DNA of 57,568 nucleotides from Anaerolineae bacterium (GTDB lineage Bacteria; Chloroflexota; Anaerolineae; Aggregatilineales; Phototrophicaceae): positions 1 to 57,568 of the forward strand of contig JABWBO010000023.1 of the NCBI GenBank assembly GCA_013360465.1. The letters run 5' to 3'. The notes below the pieces were generated by a model. The model was not told the DNA's origin, did no database searches, and saw nothing but the letters and a program-made list of their open reading frames with translations. Every line of letters starts with the position of its first letter. Within the stretch, counting starts at the first letter, position 1. Positions 35,339-44,324 of this stretch are shown here, piece after piece. The position numbers and the translations under genes are program-made.

Positions 35339-36280
35339 CTAGCTGCCCGAAGGAATGGGGGTGAATTCCGCCGGAGCCTCGACGGTGACCGGCTGGTTGT
35401 AGCTGGTCAGGTCGATGTCGAAGACCAGGTTGATGCCCGCGCCTTCGCCCATCCCCATCGCATCCAGGGGCAGGTTGATGGTGACTACGCCGCGCTCGAC
35501 CAGGCTGGTGCTGGTATCGACGTACTGGTCGAAGCTCAGGACCGCGCCGCCGAACATCATGCCCAGCATCGCGCCCATCTGCTGCATTTCGGCTTCGGTC
35601 ATTTCGGTGCCGCCGCCCATCTGCGAACCGAGCAGTCCGCCGACCGCCGGCTGCTGGAGCAGGTCGGCGATGCTCAGGTTGATGTTGAACTGCGCCAGAC
35701 CATCGGCATCGGAACGGGTGATGGCGATGAACGAAGAAGGATTGAGCGACGCCAGACCCGCCATCGCGTTCATCACGTCTTCGTTGCCCATCAGACCGCT
35801 GAGATCGCCGCTCGCCAGCGCCGCCGGATCAACCGGGAGTCCCGAACCCGCAGCGAAGGCGCTGCTGAAGCCGCTCATCGCCTCTTCAGCCTTGCCGCCC
35901 TGCCAGCCGCTGCCGTCGCCCAGATTGACATAGATCATGTCGTCGACCAGGCGCACTTCGAAGTTGACCGCCTGCGTTTGCGTGCCATCGTTGATGTCAC
36001 CCGTCACCAGCAGGCTGAACGCGCCCGCCGTGTCAATCGCTGCCGAACCGACCAGGTTCGCCGCCACGTTGGCTCCCTCGATGCCCGCCACGCTGAGATC
36101 TGCGGTGAAATCCAGCGTCAGCGTGCTGAACGCTGCGCTGGTGGCATTTGCCCCCGACCACAGGGCGAAATCGGAGTCACTCAAGCCAAAGGTCGTGTCC
36201 TGGGCGAATGCCGCAGGAGCCAGGACCAGGACCGCCACAAGCGCAAAAAAGGCGAACCCAGCACGGAAAAGACGCTTCAT
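35339..36280 (-). CDS. Exported protein of unknown function
   Basis: A 313-residue protein with a clear Sec signal peptide (MKRLFRAGFAFFALVAVLVLAPAAFAQ in outline, cleaved near AFA-QD). The mature part is acidic, Gly/Ala/Met-rich, and has alternating strands such as FSLLVTGDI and FEVRLVDDMIYV, loosely like LppX/LolA-type lipid-binding folds, but I cannot assign it. No catalytic motif. ATG 36280 has AGGAG 7 bases upstream. It is divergent from a lipoprotein gene, so the 250-base gap should hold both promoters. Confidence 0.65.
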   Translation of the reverse strand: MKRLFRAGFAFFALVAVLVLAPAAFAQDTTFGLSDSDFALWSGANATSAAFSTLTLDFTADLSVAGIEGANVAANLVGSAAIDTAGAFSLLVTGDINDGTQTQAVNFEVRLVDDMIYVNLGDGSGWQGGKAEEAMSGFSSAFAAGSGLPVDPAALASGDLSGLMGNEDVMNAMAGLASLNPSSFIAITRSDADGLAQFNINLSIADLLQQPAVGGLLGSQMGGGTEMTEAEMQQMGAMLGMMFGGAVLSFDQYVDTSTSLVERGVVTINLPLDAMGMGEGAGINLVFDIDLTSYNQPVTVEAPAEFTPIPSGS

Positions 36281-36531
36281 TGTTATCTCCTGGAGTGCGA
36301 TCAATGCATCAACGGCGCATCCAAAAATCGCGCCTGAGTGTAGTTTACGAAAATCATTATGGCTTGTCAAACAAGGCAGCGCCAAGCATTCTTAATGTTT
36401 TGACAAGCAACTGCCTGTTCCTCTCGGCGCGGTGAAAGGCGGCAAGACGCATTTTGCGGAGGGAGCGGTTTGCTGCTATTCTGAGGGGGCGTAGGACATC
36501 ACAAGAAACCAACAGACGGCTGTGTTGAGAT

Positions 36532-37743
36532 ATGAAACGACATTGGTTCTTAGCCCCCCTGTTTTTGGGTGTCGCCCTAGTGCTGGCGGCATGCGACATG
36601 AGCGGACAGATCGCCGAGACTCTGCCGCCGACGGCGACCCTGGCGCCCATCGTCAGCCAGACGCCCCGTTTTACAGCGACGCCGATCCCCTCGCGGACGC
36701 CGCTGCCGACGGCGACGTTCACCCCGTCATCGACCGTCATCCCGCCGACGCCGTCGAATACCTTCACGCCAACGGTGACGCCGCCCGTCCTGGGGAGCGT
36801 CAATACCGTGCAGTCGATCAACGTGCGCAGCGGACCGGGCGTGAACTTCGAAGCCATCGCCGTGCTTCGTCCCGCCACGCGGGTCGAAGTGTTGGGGCTG
36901 AACACCAGCGGCGCATGGCTGAACATCCGTATGGAAGACGGGACCGAAGGGTGGGTCAGCACGACGCTGATCCGCATCCAACCGACGGCGACGCCGTTCC
37001 CTTCGCTGACGCCGTCGCCCGATCTGACTCTGCTGGCGCAGGGGACATCGCTGCCGACGGCGTTATTCGGCGGCGGCACGGTCACGCCGACCCCGCCGCG
37101 CTCGATCTCGGTCGCGACGCCGTCGCCGGTGGGCACAGAGAGCGAGCCGGGCGCGACACCGCTGAACGCGGCGACCGCCGTCGCCGGGCTTCAGCTCCCG
37201 AACATCGAAGCGATCAACCAGACCGCGACCGCGCTGGCGCAGGGCGGAATCGCCGCGCCCGGTCCGACTCTGCCAGGGTTGGGCGGTCCGACCGGTGGAC
37301 CGTTTGATCAGGAGACGGCGACGCCGCTGCCCGTCGGTACGGTTTCAACGCAGCAGGGGGTCGATGTGCTGGCGTACTGCGATGATCCGTCGTTCGGGTC
37401 GCCCGCGCCCACCAATCTCGCCGTCGGTTCGACCGTCGAAATCTTCTGGGCATGGTTCGCCGGCACGCGCGAACAGGTTCAGGATCATCTCAACGCAGCG
37501 GTTTACGATGTGCGCCTGGATGGCATGCCGCTGCCCTGGCGGCAGTACACGGGCAGTATTCGTGAGCAGGGCGGGCAGTTCGCCGTCTACTGGTATGTGC
37601 CGGCGGGTCCGCTGGCGCGCGGCGACCATCAGATCACCTACACCGTGACGTGGCGCTCGGCGATCTTCGATGGTGTGAAGCAGTATGGTCCTGAGACCGG
37701 GTCGCCGCTGGAGACGGGAACCTGCACTTTCACGGTGCGCTGA
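36532..37743 (+). CDS. Lipoprotein with an SH3b-like domain and Pro/Thr-rich linkers
   Basis: A 403-residue lipoprotein: signal and lipobox LVLAAC put the lipidated Cys at residue 21. A Thr/Pro-rich stretch (~30-85) is followed by a bacterial SH3 domain (~88-150: INVRSGPGVNFEAIAVL... GWVSTTLIRI), a second low-complexity linker (~150-275), and a beta-rich C-terminal domain (~275-403). SH3b domains bind peptidoglycan or surface ligands. The TATP-type linkers are common in Chloroflexota surface proteins. No SD of note. Confidence 0.82.
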   Translation: MKRHWFLAPLFLGVALVLAACDMSGQIAETLPPTATLAPIVSQTPRFTATPIPSRTPLPTATFTPSSTVIPPTPSNTFTPTVTPPVLGSVNTVQSINVRSGPGVNFEAIAVLRPATRVEVLGLNTSGAWLNIRMEDGTEGWVSTTLIRIQPTATPFPSLTPSPDLTLLAQGTSLPTALFGGGTVTPTPPRSISVATPSPVGTESEPGATPLNAATAVAGLQLPNIEAINQTATALAQGGIAAPGPTLPGLGGPTGGPFDQETATPLPVGTVSTQQGVDVLAYCDDPSFGSPAPTNLAVGSTVEIFWAWFAGTREQVQDHLNAAVYDVRLDGMPLPWRQYTGSIREQGGQFAVYWYVPAGPLARGDHQITYTVTWRSAIFDGVKQYGPETGSPLETGTCTFTVR

Positions 37744-37782
37744 TCTGGAAAGGCGCGGCGGGGTCGAGCTGGCGGCTTGACC

Positions 37783-38598
37783 CTACTCGCCGAGGCGAAG
37801 GCGCTGCTGGTGGACCTCGTTCATGGCGTCGATGGTATCCTGCAAGCTGGTCACCTCATCGCGGATCTCCAGACGCAGCCGCTGCGCCCGGCTGCTGTCA
37901 ACATCCTGTGCGCCCAGGCGCGACATCTGCGCGTAGATCGTGCCGAGCGACGACAGCGTGCTGTCCAGCTGAATCTCCGCCCGTTTGATGCTGTTGGCGG
38001 TCGCGTTCAGGTTGTCGAGCTGAAGCTGAAGCCGGTCCAGTTGTTCCTGCAAATCCTTCTTGACCGTCTCATCCTGCTCGCGCGTTAGACGAATCTTCAC
38101 TTTTTCAAGCTGCTGCGGCACGGCGCGGCGATCTTCATCGACCAACCGGTTGGCTTCGAAGCTGTCGATATGCTCCGCCAGATCGACCATATGCCCGATC
38201 CAGTCATCAACATCGCCGACGGTATCCTGGAGCTGGAGGCGCATCGCCCCGGACCGCCCCTGCGCCAGTTTGAGCATGCTGCGGCGGTATTCCATCGCGC
38301 GCTTCAGCCGCTCACGGGCGACCGGGCTTTTGATGGCATCGAAGTCATATTTACCTTCAAACTGTCGCGCCAGGGCATCGGCGGCGGCATCCGGGTCGGA
38401 AAGCGTCGAGACGACCAGCGCCCCCTCGGCGATCAAGCCGCCCACCAGCCAGAACCAGTTCTGCCACCACTCGAACGGGTTGGGAAAGGCGAAGAAGACG
38501 AAAATCGTGAAAAGGATCGTCAGCAGGCTTTCCCAGCGCAGCAGCGCATGGGTCAGCACTGCGCCGGTCAAACGCCCTCTCACCGAATCTTGTGCCAT
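37783..38598 (-). CDS. Membrane protein with long coiled coil, PspA neighbour
   Basis: A 271-residue protein from ATG 38598. Two adjacent hydrophobic segments (about residues 20-38 and 48-65) form a hairpin in the membrane. The remaining 200 residues are charged and heptad-rich (LEKVKIRLTREQDETVKKDL and onward), predicting a cytoplasmic coiled coil. It directly follows the pspA-like gene on the same strand, 126 bases apart, so the pair likely acts together at the membrane. I do not recognise a named family. Start uncertain: homology to nothing known, SD weak. Confidence 0.65.
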   Translation of the reverse strand: MAQDSVRGRLTGAVLTHALLRWESLLTILFTIFVFFAFPNPFEWWQNWFWLVGGLIAEGALVVSTLSDPDAAADALARQFEGKYDFDAIKSPVARERLKRAMEYRRSMLKLAQGRSGAMRLQLQDTVGDVDDWIGHMVDLAEHIDSFEANRLVDEDRRAVPQQLEKVKIRLTREQDETVKKDLQEQLDRLQLQLDNLNATANSIKRAEIQLDSTLSSLGTIYAQMSRLGAQDVDSSRAQRLRLEIRDEVTSLQDTIDAMNEVHQQRLRLGE

Positions 38599-38724
38599 CT
38601 TGGCTTGCCGTTTCTGGTTTTCACCCACATGCCAACAGCGCAGGGGCATGGCGAACCACACCCCCGCGCTGCTGTCGTTCCTGCCTGATCACGATGGTTA
38701 TACGCGCGCAGCCCGCGCCGGGTT

Positions 38725-39465
38725 TCAGGTCGCGTCGCTGCTGCTCTGCGGGCTGCTGCTGCCGCCCTGTGCGCCGCCGCCCTGCGCGCCCAGGAGCCGC
38801 CGCCGCCGTTCTTCCAGCTGACGGTCGATCTCGCCGCTGCGCACCACATCCTCGATCTCTTCCTGGATATTGCGCGTCGCCATCTCCAGGCGGGCATCCT
38901 CTTCGTCAAGGCGCTGGCGCACCTGGTCGGCGAGGCTGCTGACCTCGCGGTCGCCGACGCTCGCCAGATCGTCGATGCTCTTGATCGTCTTGGTGACGAC
39001 CTTTTTCGCCTCCGCCAGTTCGATCAATGCGCGCAGCTGCTCGCGCTCCTGGCGAATCGAGGTCAGGCGCGCCTCCAGCTTCATGCGCATGTTCAGCATC
39101 GCCTGATACTGACCATCCTGCTGATGCCACTGCTCGTAGTATTCCTGGGCGAGCTGCTGCTTGGTGTTCAGTTCCGCCTGCGCCGCCGCCGCCAGATCAT
39201 CCTTGCCTTTGACGATCAGCGTGTCGATATCGCGGTCCAACTTTTCCGCCGCGGCGCTGAATTCCTCATACTTGCGTTTCAGCGTGCGCACCGTGCCGCC
39301 GACCGTCGCCGCTGAATCTTCCAGCGCCTCCAGGTTCTTTTCGACCTGGCGGATATATTCATCCATGACGGCGACCGAATTGGTTTGCAGCGCCCGGTCG
39401 ACGATTCCGTGCAGGCTTGCGCTGAGAAGCGTGTTCACCTTTTCCAGGAGCGATTGCTGCGCCAT
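38725..39465 (-). CDS. PspA/IM30 (Vipp1) family ESCRT-III-like protein
   Basis: A 246-residue, almost wholly helical protein: N-terminal amphipathic helix (residues ~2-22), then the long hairpin typical of PspA (MDEYIRQVEKNLEALEDS, EQLRALIELAEAKKVV). The last ~20 residues are Gly/Ser/Gln-rich and disordered. PspA polymerises on damaged membranes and limits proton leakage. No PspF-type regulator or PspB/C is nearby; instead a coiled-coil membrane protein gene follows and a sensor kinase gene lies upstream. Confidence 0.87.
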   Translation of the reverse strand: MAQQSLLEKVNTLLSASLHGIVDRALQTNSVAVMDEYIRQVEKNLEALEDSAATVGGTVRTLKRKYEEFSAAAEKLDRDIDTLIVKGKDDLAAAAQAELNTKQQLAQEYYEQWHQQDGQYQAMLNMRMKLEARLTSIRQEREQLRALIELAEAKKVVTKTIKSIDDLASVGDREVSSLADQVRQRLDEEDARLEMATRNIQEEIEDVVRSGEIDRQLEERRRRLLGAQGGGAQGGSSSPQSSSDAT

Positions 39466-39579
39466 TTAGCTTTGACTCTCCTCAATTCCCGCTGCGATTC
39501 TGAATCTAGTATAGCCTGATGACCGCCGCATCGTCCAAAGCTGATCTGCGCTTCGTGCCGGAATATGCCTCGACCGGAT

Positions 39580-40743
39580 TCATCCCGTCACGCGAGACAG
39601 CTGGGGGATATACAGCGCAAAGCGGCTGCCCATCCCCGGCGCGCTGTCCACCTCGGCATAGCCGCCGTGCAGCTCGACGATCTTCTGGACGATGGACAGC
39701 CCGGTCCCGGTCCCGGGGTCTTCGAAGCGTTTACGGTTGATCTGGTAAAACGTCTCGAAGATGTGCTTCAGTTCCGACGGATCGATACCGCGCCCCTGGT
39801 CCTGCACCCACAGGCACACACGGTCTTCGACCATATGCGCACCGATGACGATAGCGCGATCGGTCTCTGAGAACTTGACGGCGTTGTCGATCAACTGGAC
39901 GAGCGCGGTCCTCAGGTAAGCCGGGTCGGCGACGAAAGTCTGCACCGGGTCAACCATGATGCTCACTTCCTGGTTCACCGTGCGCCAGCTCAGCAGTTCG
40001 CGATAGGCGTCTTCGATCAGTTCGCGCACATCGGTGATCGCCGTCCTACGCATTTCATACGTTTTTCGCGCGTCTCCGGTTTCCATTTCCACCAGTTGAA
40101 TGAAGTTTTCGATCAGCCGTCGCAGGCGCACCGCGCCGGTACTCACCCCTTGCAGGAAGGTTTCCATCTCTTCTTCGTTGTACTCTGCCTGCTTAGCGTC
40201 TTCGAGCATGTCGGCATAGGCGACGACGTAAGTCAGCGGGGTGCGAAATTCATGGTTGAGGATGGTCAGGATGCGCTTTTTCATCTCTTCCATGCTGCGT
40301 TCGTAGGAGATCTGGAGGTCTTCCCAGCGGCGCAGCTTGTTGCGAATAGTGCTGACCAGGTCTTCGGCGTCGAACGGCTTGACCAGATAATCATCGACGC
40401 CAAGCTGTTTGCCGCGCTGAATATCCTGACGTTCACCGCGAGCGGTCAGGAAGATGAACGGGATGCGCACCCATTCCGGGACGGCGCGCACAGCTTTCAG
40501 CAGTTCGATACCGTCCATCTGCGGCATCATGATGTCGGAGACGATCAGGTCGGGCAGCGGGCTGGAGCGCAGAACCTCGACCGCCTGGACGCCGTTTTCG
40601 GCGCAGACCACCGCATAGTGATCCAGCTCAAGTACCGTCTGAATGCCCTCCAAGAGATTGAGATCATCCTCAACGACCAGGATGCGGGCGCGAGGGTTTG
40701 GCACTTTCGCTGGGCTGGTTTCAACAAACCTTGCGGTGACCAT
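39580..40743 (-). CDS. Response-regulator receiver - histidine kinase hybrid
   Basis: A 387-residue cytoplasmic hybrid kinase in REC-first order. The receiver (~19-135) has EDD, phosphoacceptor Asp70 (SDIMMPQMDG), Thr100 and Lys122 (VKPFD). The dimerisation/phosphoacceptor domain has His164 (NHEFRTPLT), and the ATPase domain has QLIDNAVKF, QDQGRGID and GTGTGLSIV. With no membrane segment or sensor domain, its input is probably phosphotransfer from another kinase. It precedes pspA on the same strand, 114 bases away. Confidence 0.9.
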   Translation of the reverse strand: MVTARFVETSPAKVPNPRARILVVEDDLNLLEGIQTVLELDHYAVVCAENGVQAVEVLRSSPLPDLIVSDIMMPQMDGIELLKAVRAVPEWVRIPFIFLTARGERQDIQRGKQLGVDDYLVKPFDAEDLVSTIRNKLRRWEDLQISYERSMEEMKKRILTILNHEFRTPLTYVVAYADMLEDAKQAEYNEEEMETFLQGVSTGAVRLRRLIENFIQLVEMETGDARKTYEMRRTAITDVRELIEDAYRELLSWRTVNQEVSIMVDPVQTFVADPAYLRTALVQLIDNAVKFSETDRAIVIGAHMVEDRVCLWVQDQGRGIDPSELKHIFETFYQINRKRFEDPGTGTGLSIVQKIVELHGGYAEVDSAPGMGSRFALYIPQLSRVTG

Positions 40744-40793
40744 CAGTTTTTTATCCCTATACTACTGCTAGTGCTATTCATCTACAGTGTGAA

Positions 40794-41810
40794 TTATATA
40801 GGCATTCTGCCGCGATGGATGTCGAGCAAATCTGAAAGAATTCCGAATCCTGTTTGCAGACGCCCTGCGCCCGTGCCGATCAGCGTGATGTCGCCCATCA
40901 GGTCCGTATTGAACGTCACCGCGTTGGTCGTCCCGGCTACGCCCGCCAGGGGGTGTGACATCGCGATTCGAAGCGGCGCGACTTTACCGCCTTCGGGCGT
41001 CACCTCGGCGATCAGCTTCCAGCGTTCACCGGCTGCGCGCGCCGCTTCGATATCCTGAAGGCTGATGGCGCGGATGCCGGTGACCTGCATCTGGTCGAGC
41101 GTGAGGCGGACGTTGAAGAGCGCCGCCGCCAGGATGATCGCCTTGCCGGCGGCGTCCCAGCCATCGACATCGGCGGTGGGGTCGGCTTCGGCATAACCGA
41201 GGCGCTGCGCCTCGGCGAGGACGGCGTTATAGGGGACACCGTTTTCCATCTGCGTCAGCATGTAGTTGGTCGTGCCGTTCAGGATGCCGCGCGCCGAGCG
41301 GATCGTACAGCCGGCGAGCGCCTGCATCCCCAGCCGCAGGCTCGGCGTGCCTGCCATCACCGTCGCCTCAAAACGGAGCAGCACGTTGGCTCGCGCCGCC
41401 GCCTGTCGCAGCTCGTCGTAGGCGAGAGCAATCGGTCCTTTGTTCGCCAGTACCAGATGTTTGCCGCCGGCAATCGCCGCCCGGCAGTGATCGAGCGCCG
41501 GCTGCGCGCTGGTCAGGTCGGTCGGGGTGGCTTCGACCACCACATCGGCAGGCGCGGCGCGCGCGATGCGCAGCGCATCCCATCCGGTTTCACAGCCGCG
41601 CGCCGCGCCTTCGGAACGCAGGTCCTGGGCGGCGAGCAGCCACGCCGGGTCCATGCCGTCTGGCGCGACCAGACAGCCGCGCGTGCGGGTGGCGACAGCG
41701 ACGATGCGCGGGGCGAACCCGTACTGCGCCTTCAAGCTTTCCCCTTTATCGCGCAGGATTTCCAGCAAACCCTGATTCACTGCGCCCAGCCCGATCAATG
41801 CGATGTTCAT
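40794..41810 (-). CDS. hom: Homoserine dehydrogenase
   Basis: A 338-residue NAD(P)-dependent enzyme converting aspartate semialdehyde to homoserine, the branch point to threonine and methionine. The N-terminal cofactor motif GLGAVNQG is followed by the LANKGP lysine site and the substrate domain NGTTNYMLTQM, GYAEADPTADVDGWDAAGKA with its catalytic Lys. There is no C-terminal ACT domain, so feedback inhibition by threonine through ACT is unlikely. ATG 41810 is set by GGAGAGA 6 bases upstream and by the start of the Rossmann fold. No threonine-pathway neighbours. Confidence 0.92.
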   Translation of the reverse strand: MNIALIGLGAVNQGLLEILRDKGESLKAQYGFAPRIVAVATRTRGCLVAPDGMDPAWLLAAQDLRSEGAARGCETGWDALRIARAAPADVVVEATPTDLTSAQPALDHCRAAIAGGKHLVLANKGPIALAYDELRQAAARANVLLRFEATVMAGTPSLRLGMQALAGCTIRSARGILNGTTNYMLTQMENGVPYNAVLAEAQRLGYAEADPTADVDGWDAAGKAIILAAALFNVRLTLDQMQVTGIRAISLQDIEAARAAGERWKLIAEVTPEGGKVAPLRIAMSHPLAGVAGTTNAVTFNTDLMGDITLIGTGAGRLQTGFGILSDLLDIHRGRMPI

Positions 41811-42013
41811 AGACTCTCTCCGCCTCGAAGACGTTGTGAGGGGTAGGCATGAGCGATGAGGTACAAGCGAGGAGGCGGTGAACAGGGTGATCCCATCTCG
41901 CCCATCGCTGCTCGCTTGCCCGCCTGATCCCATGTTCTTTGCGACTCAAGCTTACCATCAGGCGGTCAGTCCACGCCATAGGGCGGCAATAGACGCCCTT
42001 GCGGGCGAACCCG

Positions 42014-42019
42014 TATAAT
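42014..42019 (+). promoter_or_regulatory. Candidate -10 (TATAAT) for the class III aminotransferase
   Basis: CCGTATAATGG lies 90 bases before the ATG. The upstream -35 region (around 41990) is not a good match. The 298-base divergent gap 41811-42108 holds no open gene. Confidence 0.45.
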
Positions 42020-42108
42020 GGACGGCATGTCCGGGGACCGCCCACATCATCTTGGGCAGAACCCGGCCGCACAATGTGGTACGAAGGTTCAATTCATTGG
42101 AGAATACT

Positions 42109-43452
42109 ATGTCAGTTGATACCACCGTTCGTCCTGGTGCGAAGGCTCGTGAGATCATCGCCCGTGACAACACTGCCATGTCCGGTTCGATGGTTCCGCG
42201 CTATCCGTTCGTGATCGAGCGCGGTTTGGGCGCGCACGTCTGGGATGTGGACGGCAACGAATACATCGACTTCGCCGCCGGAATCGCCACCAATTCGACC
42301 GGGCACTGTCACCCGGATGTGGTCAGGGCGATTCAGGAACAGGCGGCGAAGTTCGTTCATATTGCCGGCACGGACTATTACTACGAAGTGCAGGTACGCC
42401 TTGCCGAACGTCTGGCGCAGATCGCCCCGTTCAGCGAGGCAGCGCGGGTCTTCCTGTGCAATTCCGGCGCGGAAGCCGTCGAAGCGGCGATCAAGATGGC
42501 GCGCTGGTATACCGACCGGCACAACATCATCGCCTTCTTCGGCGCATTTCACGGGCGGACAATGGGGGCGCTCTCGCTGACCGCCAGCAAGGTCGTCCAG
42601 CGCGATGGGTTTTTCCCGCTTGTCCCCGGCGTCCACCATGTGCCGTATAACAACCCCTACCGCTGCCTGCACGGGCGCGAACAGGCTGCCTGCGAAGCCA
42701 ACTGTATCTGTACGTCTTACATTGAAGATGTGCTGTTCAAGAAGGTAGTCCCTGCCGAATCGGTCGCGGCGATCATCCTGGAACCGATCCAGGGTGAGGG
42801 CGGCTACGTCGTGCCGGACGCGCGCTTCGTCCAGCAGCTGCGCGCCATCTGCGATCATTACGGCATCCTGTTGATCGTCGATGAGGTGCAGTCGGGCATC
42901 GGACGCACGGGCAAATGGTGGGCGATTCAGCACTTCGGGGTCGAGCCGGATATCGTCTGTTCGGCGAAAGGGATCGCCAGCGGCATGCCGCTCGGCGCGA
43001 TCATCGCCCGCGAACACGTCATGAGCTGGCCCCCCGGCGCGCACGGCACGACTTTCGGCGGAAACCCGATCTCCTGCGCGGCGGCGCTGGTGACGCTTGA
43101 TCTGATCGAGCGCGGCTATATGCAGAACGCCGCCGATCAGGGGGAATACATCATGGAGACGCTGGAAGAGATGCGCACACATCACCCCGCGCTCAAGCAT
43201 GGGCGCATCGACGGGCGCGGGTTGATGGTTGGCGCGGAGCTGGTACTCGACGAGGCGCATACACCGGCGAAAGAGCTGCGCAACCGCGTCGAACGGATCG
43301 CCCTGGAGAACGGCTTGCTGATCCTTGGCGCGGGCGAAAGCACGCTGCGTTTTTGCCCGGCGTTGATGATCGAGCGCGAGACGGTGGATGCCGGGCTGCG
43401 CATCTTCGACGAGACCCTGCGCCAGGCGGAACAGGAAGCCGGGCTGCTGTAA
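42109..43452 (+). CDS. Class III (ornithine/GABA-type) aminotransferase
   Basis: A 447-residue PLP enzyme of the acetylornithine/4-aminobutyrate transaminase group. The PLP lysine is Lys287 (CSAKGIASGMPLG), preceded by the DEVQSGIGRTG phosphate/pyridine-binding segment. It also carries FFGAFHGRTMGALS. A small Cys-rich insertion (CLHGREQAACEANCICT) follows NNPYR; such insertions occur in thermophile and archaeal homologues. Substrate probably an omega-amino acid such as GABA, ornithine or lysine, not decidable here. ATG 42109 follows TTGGAG. Confidence 0.87.
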   Translation: MSVDTTVRPGAKAREIIARDNTAMSGSMVPRYPFVIERGLGAHVWDVDGNEYIDFAAGIATNSTGHCHPDVVRAIQEQAAKFVHIAGTDYYYEVQVRLAERLAQIAPFSEAARVFLCNSGAEAVEAAIKMARWYTDRHNIIAFFGAFHGRTMGALSLTASKVVQRDGFFPLVPGVHHVPYNNPYRCLHGREQAACEANCICTSYIEDVLFKKVVPAESVAAIILEPIQGEGGYVVPDARFVQQLRAICDHYGILLIVDEVQSGIGRTGKWWAIQHFGVEPDIVCSAKGIASGMPLGAIIAREHVMSWPPGAHGTTFGGNPISCAAALVTLDLIERGYMQNAADQGEYIMETLEEMRTHHPALKHGRIDGRGLMVGAELVLDEAHTPAKELRNRVERIALENGLLILGAGESTLRFCPALMIERETVDAGLRIFDETLRQAEQEAGLL

Positions 43453-43502
43453 TTGGGGTCTGTCTACAAGCTGCTCACCTCACCCCGTTTCGCTGCGCTC
43501 AA

Positions 43503-43530
43503 CCGCCCCTCTCCAATTGGAGAGGGGCGG
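43503..43530. repeat. 28-bp perfect palindrome (REP-like / terminator)
   Basis: Two 14-base arms (CCGCCCCTCTCCAA and its complement) meet without a loop, centred on CCAATTGG. Flanking CTCACCCC (left, offset) and GGGGTGAG (right) can extend the stem. It sits 50 bases after the aminotransferase stop. It looks like an interspersed palindromic repeat and may also stop transcription. Confidence 0.75.
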
Positions 43531-43668
43531 GGGTGAGATTGTGTGAAAACCGGGTTTGCAGACACGCTCTAGCCCCTATCATGCCTGCCGCCCGGCAACC
43601 GCTGAGGCGGTAGTAACATCATTTGAAACAACTTCGCAACTTTACCCCCCATTGCAGCGTACAAGCGT

Positions 43669-43674
43669 TATAAT
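43669..43674 (+). promoter_or_regulatory. Candidate -10 (TATAAT) of the sigma factor operon
   Basis: GCGTTATAATCACCGG lies 54 bases before the ECF sigma start. No clear -35 at 16-18 bases; the TATAATCACCG word is shared with the promoter at 18925. Confidence 0.5.
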
Positions 43675-43727
43675 CACCGGCTGAGGATGCGGTCAGTGCG
43701 CGGTGAAAGCCGCCCGGAGTTCCGAAT

Positions 43728-44324
43728 GTGTCTGCTACCGATCCTGTAGTCCTGGAGTGGATCCAAGCCGCATTGGAAGGCGATCAGGATGCCTTTGCGG
43801 AACTGGTCTACACTTACCAGGACTCTGTTTTCAACCTGTGCTACCGCATACTCTCCGACCGCGTCGAAGCCGAAGACGCGGCGCAGGAGGCGTTTTTGCG
43901 CGCCTACCTGAACCTGTCGCGTTACGACCCGTCGCGGTCGTTCAAGACCTGGCTGCTGACCATCGCCTCGAATCACTGCATCGACCGCCTGCGACGGCGG
44001 CGCATGAAGCTGATGTCGATAGATGATCCGATGCCCAGTCTGACCCTCAGCAGTGATGAGCCGGAGCCGGAACAAGCGTCGATCACGCGGGAGCAAAGCG
44101 AAGCTATCCAGCGACTGCTGGATAAGCTTCCGGCAGATTACCGAGCCGCCATTGTCCTGCGATACTGGTACGACTATTCGTACAACGAGATCGCCGACAT
44201 GCTCGAAACCAGCGAGAGCGCGATCAAGAGTCGCCTGTTCCGCGCTCGGCAGATGCTTGCCGAACTGATCGAAGATCCGAAAAGCATCCCCGGTGCATTG
44301 ACGCTGTTGTTGGAGAATGCGTAA
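43728..44324 (+). CDS. ECF-type RNA polymerase sigma factor
   Basis: A 198-residue group IV sigma factor. Region 2 (residues ~18-90: AFAELVYTYQDSVFNLCYRIL, AEDAAQEAFLRAY) and region 4 (~120-185: LPADYRAAIVLRYWYDYSYNEIADML, SESAIKSRLFRARQML) are both complete. GTG 43728 is the first codon that keeps the N-terminus of the family. Its TAA overlaps the ATG of the next gene (TAATG), so it is coupled to a likely anti-sigma factor. Confidence 0.92.
   Translation: MSATDPVVLEWIQAALEGDQDAFAELVYTYQDSVFNLCYRILSDRVEAEDAAQEAFLRAYLNLSRYDPSRSFKTWLLTIASNHCIDRLRRRRMKLMSIDDPMPSLTLSSDEPEPEQASITREQSEAIQRLLDKLPADYRAAIVLRYWYDYSYNEIADMLETSESAIKSRLFRARQMLAELIEDPKSIPGALTLLLENA

Noticed and set aside
41838-41930. GAGCGATGAGG / CAAGCGAG repeats in the gap before the aminotransferase
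   Set aside because: Short partial inverted matches (CAAGCGAG/CTCGCTTG) exist, but they do not build one consistent hairpin or repeat array.
42112-43260. A 382-codon minus-strand open frame opposite the class III aminotransferase
   Set aside because: Antisense composition; the plus strand has PLP-enzyme motifs over the full length.
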